Assembly (NCBI RefSeq): GCF_000332195.1 | Contig: NZ_KB235922.1 | Span: 1,696,111 to 1,760,110 of the forward strand | Length of the DNA: 64,000 bases | Origin: Pleurocapsa sp. PCC 7319 | Lineage (GTDB): Bacteria > Cyanobacteriota > Cyanobacteriia > Cyanobacteriales > Xenococcaceae | Reading direction: 5' to 3' | Shown: piece by piece, positions 37,001 through 44,153 of the stretch | Layout: each line of letters starts with the position of its first letter | Position numbering within the stretch: the stretch's first letter is position 1 | Made by a program: the position numbers and the translations under genes | The notes under the pieces: generated by a model | What the model was told of the DNA's origin: nothing | Databases searched by the model: none | The model's input: the letters and a program-made list of their open reading frames with translations, nothing else

Positions 37001-37709
37001 ACATTTGACTACTCCCGAAATTGCCGTATTTCAAACTGCTGCCAGTTGTATTGGTAGTGCTATTTATCGCCAACAGATTCAGCAGGATAAAGAACTAGCA
37101 GAACTAGCCATACTCGATGAACGCAATCGCATGGCAAGAGAAATTCACGATACATTAGCTCAAGCTTTTACTGGTATTTCCCTTCAGCTAGAAGCTGCCA
37201 AAAATATTTTAATTACTCAACCTGAAACTGCTCAAGAGCGGCTATTACAAGCCAAAAATCTAGCTAAAGAAGGTCTTACTGAAGCTCGCCGTTCAGTTCG
37301 CGCCCTTCGACCAGAAGCTTTGGAGTCAGGTAAATTAACGATCGCTTTGCATCAACTTGTTGATAGTATGACTTCTGGTACGGGTACTAAGGCAAAAGTC
37401 ATCATTGAAGGCGACTCCCAATTGACTTCTGAAATAGAGGTCGATTTGTTTCGTATTGCCCAAGAAGCCGTAACTAATACTCTACGTCATGCTCAAGCTA
37501 CCGAACTTATAGTTCGTTTAATTTGTAAAACCGATTCAGTTTATCTCCAAATTAAAGATAATGGTATTGGTTTTGAGGCTCAACAACTATTAAATAGTAG
37601 TTTTGGTTTGATTGGAATTCAAGAAAGATGCGATCGCCTTGGCGGCAATTTGGTTATTACTAGCGCAGTTGGACAGGGAACAGAAATTGTAGTTACTGTT
37701 GCAGTTTAA
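34062..37709 (+). CDS. Soluble sensor histidine kinase with five tandem GAF domains
   Basis: A 1215-residue protein without membrane segments. Five GAF-type units of about 190 residues lie at roughly 25-200, 225-395, 425-595, 635-805 and 835-1005. Each opens with a line like RDRILAATAEASNVLL, has DRV or DRA after the first helix, a YEW-HSP type strand, and closes with GLAGFDDCR..SEAE-SILKTAAACIGGAI. A NarL-type HisKA_3 helix (DERNRMAREIHDTLAQAFTG, His near 1029) and an HATPase domain (QEAVTNTLRHA, DNGIGFE, GLIGIQERCDRLGG) follow. It should sense an internal signal and phosphorylate a LuxR-type regulator; one such orphan regulator lies at 44154-44783. A TnpB element sits right after its stop codon. 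Confidence 0.92.
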   Translation: MPLENRNSSLNSDRTDNQRGVISDSEQCISLLEATTNLASALLSDEDLDRGVNRALEILGISTEADRLNLLQHHDSPKEQVLGHVIAQYEWLSPYANSQLNHPKLQRIPYDGIEDCYQLFIEGKHWGGLLDTMAEPFRSGQLELGVKATYGIPIMIKGQYWGVIGLDFCRTARFLANTEIAVLKTAATCIGSAIERDRICREQERIKCVALLEKERAIELEKRDRILAITTNAAQALLNNQDLEQGISLALQIIGEGIDTDRVVVMEHCNQSDAEALGHLKVLFEWHSPHAISQLHHPNLQQVSYEGIEDWYEQLSQGKAMGGIVDEFPEPVRSGQMEIGVKSTYAIPIAIDDQYWGIVAFDDCREAKQRSETEISILKTTAVCIGGAIEKNRVRKQQDQAKRQALLEQQNAKQLTEHNLILEKRDRILAATAEASNVLLTGDNLDKAVNKALKIIGKAADTDRAAVAEHFENLSNQTLGHLKLLYEWHTSHTPPQLTHNELSQIPWEEAEEIYSVVSQGQTHSGVINEMNEPFRSKQKKINVKSTYTVPIMVNGRFWGIAAFDDCREETRRSEAEISILKTAAACLGGAIEQERTRLAKEQAERNILQEREKVVQERAIQLAEHNQVLEKRDRLLAATAKASNVLLTGGNFDESVNKALQIIGESLDTDRVTVIENWHNPSQPSIPHWRLLYEWNSPQTLSQISYPEVTQGSYEGIEKWYELQSRGESISCRLAEIPEPFRSGQEKVGVKVLHAVPIFIEGKYWGLAGFDDCRQETLRSEAELSILKTAAACIGGAIQQNRIRRAKEEAERNILLEREQVAIEKAAQLEASNQILSLRDRWLEATANAANKLLEITDLDQGINAALKVLGESLDCDRVTVVQYFEDANGFVRLIYEWDSPYASSQISHPELNKISAKGIEDWLVKLKAGEWIGGTIDELKEPFRSSQLKLDVKATYSIPVFVNNHYWGAICIDFCRELRHLTTPEIAVFQTAASCIGSAIYRQQIQQDKELAELAILDERNRMAREIHDTLAQAFTGISLQLEAAKNILITQPETAQERLLQAKNLAKEGLTEARRSVRALRPEALESGKLTIALHQLVDSMTSGTGTKAKVIIEGDSQLTSEIEVDLFRIAQEAVTNTLRHAQATELIVRLICKTDSVYLQIKDNGIGFEAQQLLNSSFGLIGIQERCDRLGGNLVITSAVGQGTEIVVTVAV

Positions 37710-37906
37710 CATCTGTGAGCGGAAAGTCCCACGCTATAGTGCCAAGGATGTCCCTAAAGAGATACCGCTTCGCATATAGCACTTAGCGTTGGGACGGAGC
37801 TTATAAACGCCTGGGAAACCACAGGCGACAGCCCCTCATGAAAGCGAACTGAGCGGCGCAGTGGGACAGGTTTACCATTGCTAAGAGATAGTGGTAGAAT
37901 AGTCAG

Positions 37907-39205
37907 ATGATTCTCAACTATCGCTATCGCATCTATCCTGATAATGAACAAGTTGAGCTACTCGATGAGTGGCTGGAAACTTGCCGTGTCAGCTATAACT
38001 ATGCTCTCAGAGAACTAAAAGATTGGATAGCCAGTCGAAAATGTTCTCTCGATAGGTGTAGTTTAGAATCAGAATATATGATGGCTGCGGATTATCCGTT
38101 CCCTAGCTACCACCAACAGCAAAACAACTTACCAAAAGCCAAGAAGAAATTTTCACGACTCCAAGCTGTACCGTCACAAGTATTGCAAACCAATATTAGA
38201 CGATTGCATGATAGTTGGGATTCATTCCAAGCTAGAGGTTATGGCTTCCCACGCTTTAAGAAGTATGGACAAATGAAGTCAATGTTGTTTCCTCAGTTCA
38301 AAACCAACCCAGTGAGTGATTGGCAAATTCAACTACCTAAATTAGGAAAAGTACAAATCAACCTACATAGACCAATCCCTGAAGGTTTTGTTATCAAGCA
38401 AGTCAGAGTACTGAAAAAGGCAATAGGTTGGTTTGCAGTGGTAGCGATAGAATCAGATATTGAGCTTCCTAGTCCCGTACCTCATGGTCACGCAATCGGT
38501 GTTGATGTCGGCTTGTTGTCCTACGTGGCAACAAGCGATGGATATATAGAGAAGCGACCCAAGTTTTTCAAGACAGCCTATCGTCGGCTGAAAGTGCTAC
38601 AAAAGCGTCTGTCAAGAAAAAAGAAACGAGGGAAAAACTATGAAAAAGCTCAACTAAAAGTAGCTAAACAACATAACTATATAGCATTCAGGCGATCTGA
38701 CTATCAGTTCAAACTTGCCCATAAACTGTGTGATATGGCAGATACAATCTACGTTGAAGATTGTGACTTTCGTATTATGGCGAAAGGGATGTTAGGTAAG
38801 CATACGATAGACGCTGGTTGGGGAAAATTGCGAGACATATTAGAATATGTAGCCCAGAAACGAGATGTCTTTGTCGGTCGGGTTGATCATCGTGGCACTA
38901 GCCAGGTTTGCCCTAATTGTCGCTCTGAAGTCAGAAAGGATCTAAGGGTTCGACTAAGTGAGTGTCATGAATGTAATTATGTTGTCAACAGGGATATTGC
39001 CTCTGGTCAGGAAATCTGTAACCGAGGTAGAGAAACGTATCGGGGGACTCCCGAAAAGCAAGAAATTGGCTCTCAAGTCGTACTGTCGGGCAACTTGGTT
39101 GTAGATAAGTGGCGCAACCTATCTTTGGATAGTAGGGGAGCAAGATCCATTAGCGATAATGGAAGCCCACACTGTAATAATTTTAGAGCGAAAGCGATAA
39201 AATAA
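37907..39205 (+). CDS. tnpB: RNA-guided endonuclease TnpB (copy 1)
   Basis: A 432-residue TnpB. Catalytic residues look intact: Asp in HAIGVDVGLLSYVATSDG, Glu in IYVEDCDFRIMAKG and Asp in VVNRDIASG. The zinc finger is CPNC...CHEC. TnpB uses an RNA derived from the transposon right end (usually overlapping the tnpB 3' end) to cut matching DNA and so keep the element. The right-end hairpin at 39166-39217 overlaps the last codons, as expected for such an RNA scaffold. The C-terminal 60 residues after the zinc finger look like read-through of end sequence. It belongs to the same subfamily as the copy at 48794 (PHGHAIG-D) and differs from the one at 44842. Confidence 0.92.
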   Translation: MILNYRYRIYPDNEQVELLDEWLETCRVSYNYALRELKDWIASRKCSLDRCSLESEYMMAADYPFPSYHQQQNNLPKAKKKFSRLQAVPSQVLQTNIRRLHDSWDSFQARGYGFPRFKKYGQMKSMLFPQFKTNPVSDWQIQLPKLGKVQINLHRPIPEGFVIKQVRVLKKAIGWFAVVAIESDIELPSPVPHGHAIGVDVGLLSYVATSDGYIEKRPKFFKTAYRRLKVLQKRLSRKKKRGKNYEKAQLKVAKQHNYIAFRRSDYQFKLAHKLCDMADTIYVEDCDFRIMAKGMLGKHTIDAGWGKLRDILEYVAQKRDVFVGRVDHRGTSQVCPNCRSEVRKDLRVRLSECHECNYVVNRDIASGQEICNRGRETYRGTPEKQEIGSQVVLSGNLVVDKWRNLSLDSRGARSISDNGSPHCNNFRAKAIK

Positions 39206-39217
39206 TTCAGTGTTGGG
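39166..39217 (+). ncRNA. Right-end hairpin, possible omega-RNA 3' part of TnpB copy 1
   Basis: The stem CCCACACTG/CAGTGTTGGG (one extra T) has an inner AT-rich stem around AGAGCGAAAGCGA. It overlaps the tnpB stop, as TnpB guide-RNA scaffolds normally do. If so, the guide would be the host sequence just right of about 39225. This is inference from position and folding only. Confidence 0.4.
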
Positions 39218-39225
39218 AGGATGTC

Positions 39226-39585
39226 ACTACCAAACTCATTACTTACGAGTAAAGCGGCAGAGCCGCAGCTATAAGCTGTAAGCTGTAAGCTGTAAGCCAA
39301 TTATAAGAGGCTTTAACCTCTCCTAATTGTAGACCACCAAACTTCGTTTGCTGGGGGCATTAAACCCGATAGCTATAAGCTGTTAGCCGTTTACCTAAGT
39401 AAACTTTAGAGCTTATAGCTTAAGGCTTAGAGCTTAAAGCTTTTTAAGGTAATCAAATAAACTTTTCCTAATATAACTGTGTACGGCTATAGTAGTTACC
39501 GTTCTTCCGATTCGGCTTTCTCTACTAATCTAAAATTTGGTTAATAGTGCTAGTATTTATTTAGTCGGCTAAGTAACTAGGTTTG
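39226..39585. other. Spacer with tandem heptamers upstream of marR
   Basis: No gene. AGCTGTA is repeated about four times at 39268-39298, and related AGCTTATAGCT/TTAGAGCTTA runs follow at 39370-39445. The last 45 bp hold the candidate marR operator. The heptamers are typical variable intergenic repeats of cyanobacteria. Confidence 0.55.
39556..39572 (+). promoter_or_regulatory. Candidate operator at marR
   Basis: The 17-bp TTTATTTAGTCGGCTAA has a near-palindromic core TTAGTCGGCTAA and ends 13 bp before the marR ATG, where a bound protein would block initiation. The identical 17 bases occur in reverse orientation at 40221-40237, upstream of the crp-type gene. Confidence 0.6.
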
Positions 39586-40059
39586 ATGTCCAATCACAAT
39601 CCGCTTCTAACTACTACCTTTTTAATGGTGCGAGTTGCTAGGGCGCACCGCAGCCTTGTCAGCAATGCTTTAGCTGAGATGGGCTTGCACATTGGACAAG
39701 AAAGACTACTGATGGAATTGTGGCAAGAAGATGGTTTAACTCAAACTGAATTGGCTTGTCGCTTGTGTATAGAACCACCTACCCTAACCAAAATGCTGAG
39801 TAGATTAGAGAAAACGAAATTATTGGAAAAACGTCGAGATGTTGAAGACGGCAGAATATGTCGTATTTTCTTAACTGATAAAGGACATTCTTTTCAAAAA
39901 CCAGTTACCGATCTTTGGCTTGAGCTTGAAGAAACTATTCTGGCAAATCTGTCGGTGGAAGAGCGTTTGCTTTATCGTCGCTTTTTAATGCAAATTTGCG
40001 ATAATCTCGAATCTGCCAAACAATCTCAGGGATTAGCTAAAAAGTTTACTGACACTTGA
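39586..40059 (+). CDS. MarR family transcriptional regulator
   Basis: A 157-residue winged-helix protein. The ATG at 39586 is preferred over a TTG one codon upstream. The DNA-binding domain contains EDGLTQTELACRLCIEPPTL followed by the wing KRRDVEDGRICRIFLTDKG. The family binds short palindromes as dimers and responds to phenolic or oxidative ligands. The operator-like palindrome next to the start suggests autoregulation, and the same site near the following crp gene suggests that it is a second target. Confidence 0.9.
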   Translation: MSNHNPLLTTTFLMVRVARAHRSLVSNALAEMGLHIGQERLLMELWQEDGLTQTELACRLCIEPPTLTKMLSRLEKTKLLEKRRDVEDGRICRIFLTDKGHSFQKPVTDLWLELEETILANLSVEERLLYRRFLMQICDNLESAKQSQGLAKKFTDT

Positions 40060-40220
40060 TCCAAATCAATTAATTATTTATCCGAACGTAATATACTCAA
40101 AAACAGTTTTAATCAACAAAAACACCCTTAAAAAATCTTTAAAGCATTAAATAATTAATTGTTCCTTAGAAGCATTAATTATATTGTCTTTTCATCTCGA
40201 TATTTTTTTTGCCAGTTTAG

Positions 40221-40237
40221 TTAGCCGACTAAATAAA
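40221..40237 (-). promoter_or_regulatory. Candidate operator upstream of the Crp-type gene
   Basis: The reverse complement of the 17-bp site at 39556-39572, exact over 17 bases, lies 40 bp before the ATG at 40277. A coding start upstream of it (TTG at 40184) would place the site inside the gene; the better ribosome-binding site at 40265 argues against that. Confidence 0.6.
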
Positions 40238-40276
40238 AAACTGAAAGATACTTTTTCACAGTATGGAGAAAATTTG

Positions 40277-40891
40277 ATGAATTTGAGTGATATTCGTCGT
40301 CTACCTGAATTTTTAAGCAATCAAATTAAAGTTCAAAATTTGGTTGTGGGAGAAACCTTATTCAGACAAGGAGATAAAGCCTCGATTTTTTACGTAGTCA
40401 CTTCAGGTCGAATCAAGCTAATTCGTTATCTCGATCAAGGACAAATCAGCACTTTTGAGATTGTCAGAGCTTCGGATACTTTAGCAGAAATTGCTTTGTT
40501 TGCCGATATCTATACTTGTACAGCGATCGCCGAAACTGATGCCGAAGTAATTGCCTATCCAAAAGAGGAGCTTTTAACTGTTTTACGTACTTATCCAGAT
40601 TTAGCAGAAGATTTTATGGCAATGTTAGTCAAAAAGATTCAATCTTTAAAGTTTCGTCTGGAATTAAGAGATATTCGTATTGCTCATGAAAGAGTATTGC
40701 ACTATTTACGCCATTTGGTGAACTTTCCCGAAGAAACAACTGTCGTTTTAGATCGTCCTCTCAAAGATATTGCTGGAGATCTTGGTTTTACTCCAGAAAC
40801 CTTATCTAGAGCTTTGATTCGATTAGAAACTGATGGTGCGATCGCTCGTCAAGAAAAAATGATCATCTTACATAACAATTCAGCAGCCTGA
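40277..40891 (+). CDS. Crp/Fnr family transcriptional regulator
   Basis: A 204-residue protein from ATG 40277, preceded by GGAG seven to ten bases upstream. A cyclic-nucleotide-binding-type beta barrel occupies about 10-120 (VVGETLFRQGDKASIFYVVT, SGRIKLIRYLDQGQ), then a dimer helix, then an HTH at about 160-190 (DIAGDLGFTPETLSRALIRL). The cAMP-contacting RxS motif is not evident and there is no N-terminal Cys cluster, so ligand and signal are unknown. It sits downstream of marR with a shared operator-like site. Confidence 0.88.
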   Translation: MNLSDIRRLPEFLSNQIKVQNLVVGETLFRQGDKASIFYVVTSGRIKLIRYLDQGQISTFEIVRASDTLAEIALFADIYTCTAIAETDAEVIAYPKEELLTVLRTYPDLAEDFMAMLVKKIQSLKFRLELRDIRIAHERVLHYLRHLVNFPEETTVVLDRPLKDIAGDLGFTPETLSRALIRLETDGAIARQEKMIILHNNSAA

Positions 40892-41023
40892 AAGATCAGA
40901 GGTAAAGAGCAAGATTAGAACAATTAGGACAATAAGAGACAAGACAAGGATTTTAGTTGTAATTACAATTGGTTCAACAATTTTAAAACGACGATTGAAT
41001 CGATCTCGATTAAAAAATCTATT

Positions 41024-41887
41024 TTGAAACCAGATTTTTGTTTGAATTCACCAGTTCGACTAGGGGCTTATACCTTATCAAACCGAATAGTTATAGCCCC
41101 CAATCCACGTTTACAAGCCGATGATCATTTACCTCAACCCGAAGCGATCGCTTACTATGCTGATAGAGCCTCTTGCGGTTTAATTGTTACCGAACCAACT
41201 TTAGTTTCTGCTGTAGATAAGTTACCTAACTACCCCGGAATTTTTACTCGTCAGCAACTTCATTCTTGGAGAGCTGTTACCGAAGCTGTCAAAAAACAAA
41301 ACGGTAAAATTTTTCTACAGCTTTGTTACCAAGAAACAAAACAGCAAGAAACAAATCTAGACCAAATTAATCTGATTGCCTTATTTCGGCATGCAGCCCA
41401 GAATGCTTTAGCAGCAGAATTTGATGGAGTTGAAATTAATTTTGATTGTTTTGGCTGTTTCCCAAATCAAAATATCTCTAAAATAGAAATAAACAGTCAC
41501 CCTGAAGAATTTGAAAATAAAATTCAGTTATGCCTAACCATAGCTGAAGAAGTTGCTAGTATTTGGGATGAAAATAGAGTTGGAGTAGGAATTACATCCA
41601 ACTTAGAATGTTTAACAGACCAAAAAAGTATCTTGACCAGAGATTTTTATTATTTTCTCGATGCCTTAAAATTTTACGATCTTGCTTATTTGCATCTTGA
41701 AGATTCAATAGTTAGTGAATTATGCGAAATTGAAATATTTTCTTCCTGGCTAAATCTACTTTATTCATTATATTCAGGGGTATTAATTATCAACTGTCAA
41801 AATATCTCTAAGATAGCCAGAGAAAGAATTATCAAGCACGGTGTAGAATTGGTTTCTTTTAAAGACTTATCAGCCATATTTATTTAA
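41024..41887 (+). CDS. Degenerate old-yellow-enzyme-family protein
   Basis: A 287-residue protein aligned by eye with OYE-type FMN oxidoreductases: SPVRLGAYTLSNRIVIAPNP, YYADRASCGLIVTEPTLVSA, SWRAVTEAVKKQNGKIFLQL and LAAEFDGVEIN. The family normally has 350-380 residues. The hallmark HxxN active-site pair after DGVEI is replaced by NFDCFGCF, and the segment after QL lacks the usual WHxGR. The region that binds the FMN phosphate is weak. The frame is intact with a TTG start, so it could be a non-catalytic, ligand-binding derivative. It follows the crp gene by 130 bp. Confidence 0.7.
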   Translation: MKPDFCLNSPVRLGAYTLSNRIVIAPNPRLQADDHLPQPEAIAYYADRASCGLIVTEPTLVSAVDKLPNYPGIFTRQQLHSWRAVTEAVKKQNGKIFLQLCYQETKQQETNLDQINLIALFRHAAQNALAAEFDGVEINFDCFGCFPNQNISKIEINSHPEEFENKIQLCLTIAEEVASIWDENRVGVGITSNLECLTDQKSILTRDFYYFLDALKFYDLAYLHLEDSIVSELCEIEIFSSWLNLLYSLYSGVLIINCQNISKIARERIIKHGVELVSFKDLSAIFI

Positions 41888-41987
41888 TTTATAGCAATAC
41901 TGGCTTACTACTGGCTTCCTTAACCTCAGATCCCTTGTTGGCGATCGCCCACTGCCACATTCTCTGGGGTATTGTCTTCTTGACGCT

Positions 41988-42008
41988 CCCACGTATGAAT
42001 GACGTGGG
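41988..42008. repeat. Hairpin resembling an IS200/IS605 right end
   Basis: CCCACGT/ACGTGGG (7-bp stem, loop ATGAATG) is preceded by TTGACGCT and followed by TTTGCACC. In cyanobacteria TTGACGCTCCCACG-hairpin-CGTGGG sequences are commonly the ends of tnpB elements. No transposase gene adjoins, so this may be a leftover end or a non-autonomous copy. It could also end the RTX gene transcript. Confidence 0.4.
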
Positions 42009-42032
42009 TTTGCACCTTCTATAAAATCATTC

Positions 42033-42722
42033 CTAGAAATCACCTAAGTCAAAGTTAGCAGCAGTTAAATTTTCAACATCAAATTGGACAAGGGTAACAG
42101 AGTTACCATCTCCTAAATCAATAACAGTATCTTGATTTACTTGAGTAGCTGCGCCACTACTACCCAAAATCGCTTCGATATCATCAAATGAATCACCAAG
42201 ATCGACAATAATGTCTGATGAGCTAAAATCAGCGATCGTATCTGCCCCTTGTCCTACAATGAAAGTATCATAACCAGCACCACCTGTAAGTAAATCATTG
42301 CCAGTACCTCCAATCAGAAAATCAGAACCCTGAGCACCAGTCAAACTATCATTGCCTGCCCCACCATTAACAATAACTGGATCGTTTGTTTCTTGAACGA
42401 ACTGATTATTTTGAGACCCCAGCAAAGTGGCTTCCTCTAGTACTTGTTCTTCAAATACTACCGATCTATCACTTGCAATAATTTTTAATGAATCAAAATC
42501 ATCGTCATCAAGCTCGCCAACAACTAATAGCGGCTCGCCTATAGCTAGATCTAATTCTGCGTCCAAACTTTCTGGCTGTTTGAGCCAGTCATAGGCATCA
42601 ACCAAGATCTCACCAGTCTCATCCCTTAAAATAAATTCATCCTCTCGAACACTGACTACAGTGCCTGAAATGGTTTGGATGTTATCATCTCCTGGAGTTA
42701 GTGAGCTAATTGAAGTTACCAT
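42033..42722 (-). CDS. RTX calcium-binding protein with OB-fold-like N-terminal domain
   Basis: A 229-residue acidic protein from the ATG at 42722, which has a strong GGAGG nine bases upstream. Residues about 15-95 (ISGTVVSVREDEFILRDETG, EPLLVVGELDDDDFDSLKII) look like a bacterial OB-fold domain. From about 110, two nonapeptide blocks (GGAGNDSLTGAQGSDFLIGG, TGNDLLTGGAGYDTF) are RTX calcium-binding repeats, followed by a typical C-terminal end with VTLVQFDVENLTAANF. No N-terminal signal is present, consistent with type I secretion through a C-terminal signal. No exporter lies adjacent. Confidence 0.8.
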   Translation of the reverse strand: MVTSISSLTPGDDNIQTISGTVVSVREDEFILRDETGEILVDAYDWLKQPESLDAELDLAIGEPLLVVGELDDDDFDSLKIIASDRSVVFEEQVLEEATLLGSQNNQFVQETNDPVIVNGGAGNDSLTGAQGSDFLIGGTGNDLLTGGAGYDTFIVGQGADTIADFSSSDIIVDLGDSFDDIEAILGSSGAATQVNQDTVIDLGDGNSVTLVQFDVENLTAANFDLGDF

Positions 42723-43123
42723 ATTTGATTGACCTCCGAAAATTATGGGCAATGATAATGGCAGAGTTTAAGTACTTTATTATCTGCCTTGCGTTTGTTC
42801 TGATTAGAATTTATCGAAAAATAATGACCAAAAAATGACCAAATCAGTTTTAGCTATTTGTTACCTGTCAATCTCACGGGGCGACAAGCTAATTGAAAGT
42901 GTTGTAGGGGTTAGGTTTTAGGGGGTAGGGGCTAGGGAAGATTTAGGGTCGAACAGGAGCAATTAGAACGATAATATTGAGTTTTTTGTTCCATATACAA
43001 CTTTGTACGGTTATACAGCACTACGGAAAATCATTAGGATATTTTCTATTCCCTGTTGCCTATTGCCTGCTTCCTTTTAACCGATATCTTATGTCCTAAG
43101 ATTAAAGCGTACTGCTGTACCTC
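42723..43123. other. 400-bp spacer with G-run cluster
   Basis: No gene. At 42907-42937 four G-runs (4, 5, 4 and 3 G) within 31 bases could form a G-quadruplex on the plus strand. At 43050-43075 CCTATTGCCTGCTTCC is a common cyanobacterial intergenic heptamer-type repeat. Confidence 0.5.
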
Positions 43124-44002
43124 TTACTTGAAGCTTTTGCGATAGTTCAGGGGGCTTTCATCTACAAGAGCGCGAAAGTGTTTAGCCAAATGACTTTGAC
43201 TGCTAAAACCGCATTCTAGAGCGATATCACAAATAGCTAAATCTGAATTTTCCAGTAGTTTTTTGGCTCGTTCGACTCTTTGTTGTAAAACGTATTGATA
43301 AGGAGTTAAATTAATCGAACTTTTAAACAAACGACAAAAGTAAAATTTTCCTACGCCTGCCATTTTGGCTAAGTTGGCTAAGGTGATCTTTTGATCGAGA
43401 TTAGCCTCAATATAATCTAAAACTAAATTGAGTTTTTTCTGAGATAATTTTTTATGACAATGGGAAATTTCTAAGCTGTAATTCAGATAATTCTTTAATA
43501 AATGAACTGCCAGCAAATTCGCTAAACTTTCTAGATAAAGTTTGTCTTCTCCGGCACCACAACTACTCAAATAACGAAAAATTACACCTACTTCTCGAAT
43601 TAGGGTGTCGTCTACTAAGGAAAACCGATCACAAATTTCTAAGTGATTGCTTTCTAAGGAATCATCAATTGCACCTTCTAAAAAACTAGGGGCAAGATAA
43701 AATAGAGTTAATTCTGCTGTTTGTTGCCAATCAAGAGCGTGAAATTGATTTGGCGAAACTAAAAAAGCTTGTCCAAATTTAATTTGTTTAGTATGGTGTC
43801 TGCCAATAGAAGGTTGATACTCAATCCAAGCCTTAGCGTTGACTTGTGGTAGGGTAATTTGTATTTCTTGATGATTGTGTCCAGCCCAGTGACTAGATTG
43901 CTCTAAAGAATTATAAAAACTAAATTTATCAAATTGATAAACTGTATGATTTAACTTCTGAGTATCACACACTGCCACTTCTCTAACTTTGAATGACATC
44001 AT
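43124..44002 (-). CDS. AraC family transcriptional regulator
   Basis: A protein of about 292 residues. The N-terminal half is a cupin-like sensing domain (HWAGHNHQEIQITLPQV, GQAFLVSPNQFHALDW). The C-terminal 100 residues carry two HTH motifs (ITLANLAKMAGVGKFYFCRL; SDLAICDIALECGFSSQSHL) and the typical end PLNYRKSFK. A double ATG at 44002/43999 is the likely start; a GTG five codons upstream is possible. The ligand is unknown. It lies 150 bp upstream of the NarL-type regulator's stop and reads in the same direction. Confidence 0.9.
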   Translation of the reverse strand: MMSFKVREVAVCDTQKLNHTVYQFDKFSFYNSLEQSSHWAGHNHQEIQITLPQVNAKAWIEYQPSIGRHHTKQIKFGQAFLVSPNQFHALDWQQTAELTLFYLAPSFLEGAIDDSLESNHLEICDRFSLVDDTLIREVGVIFRYLSSCGAGEDKLYLESLANLLAVHLLKNYLNYSLEISHCHKKLSQKKLNLVLDYIEANLDQKITLANLAKMAGVGKFYFCRLFKSSINLTPYQYVLQQRVERAKKLLENSDLAICDIALECGFSSQSHLAKHFRALVDESPLNYRKSFK

Positions 44003-44153
44003 AGTAGAGAAAAACACTTTGATATTCGACTGCGTCAGGATAAGACTTTAACTATTAATTAAGATGGGGAATAAACCTAGTCTAAAGTTATGGATTAGTA
44101 AATATCTGGGCTTAGTATAGCTATAGATAAATTATTAGTACGATCAAATCTTA

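Larger units (their letters stand above)
37715..39225 (+). mobile_element. IS200/IS605-type element carrying tnpB only
   Basis: A single tnpB gene framed by hairpin-forming ends, with no tnpA. On the left, TCCCACGCTATAGTGC (37727-37742) is nearly complementary to GCACTTAGCGTTGGGA (37779-37794). On the right, CCCACACTG (39166-39174) pairs with CAGTGTTGGG (39208-39217), enclosing an A/T-rich inner stem, and is followed by AGGATGTCAC. Exact outer ends are estimates. The left end begins within a few bases of the sensor-kinase stop codon. Confidence 0.6.
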
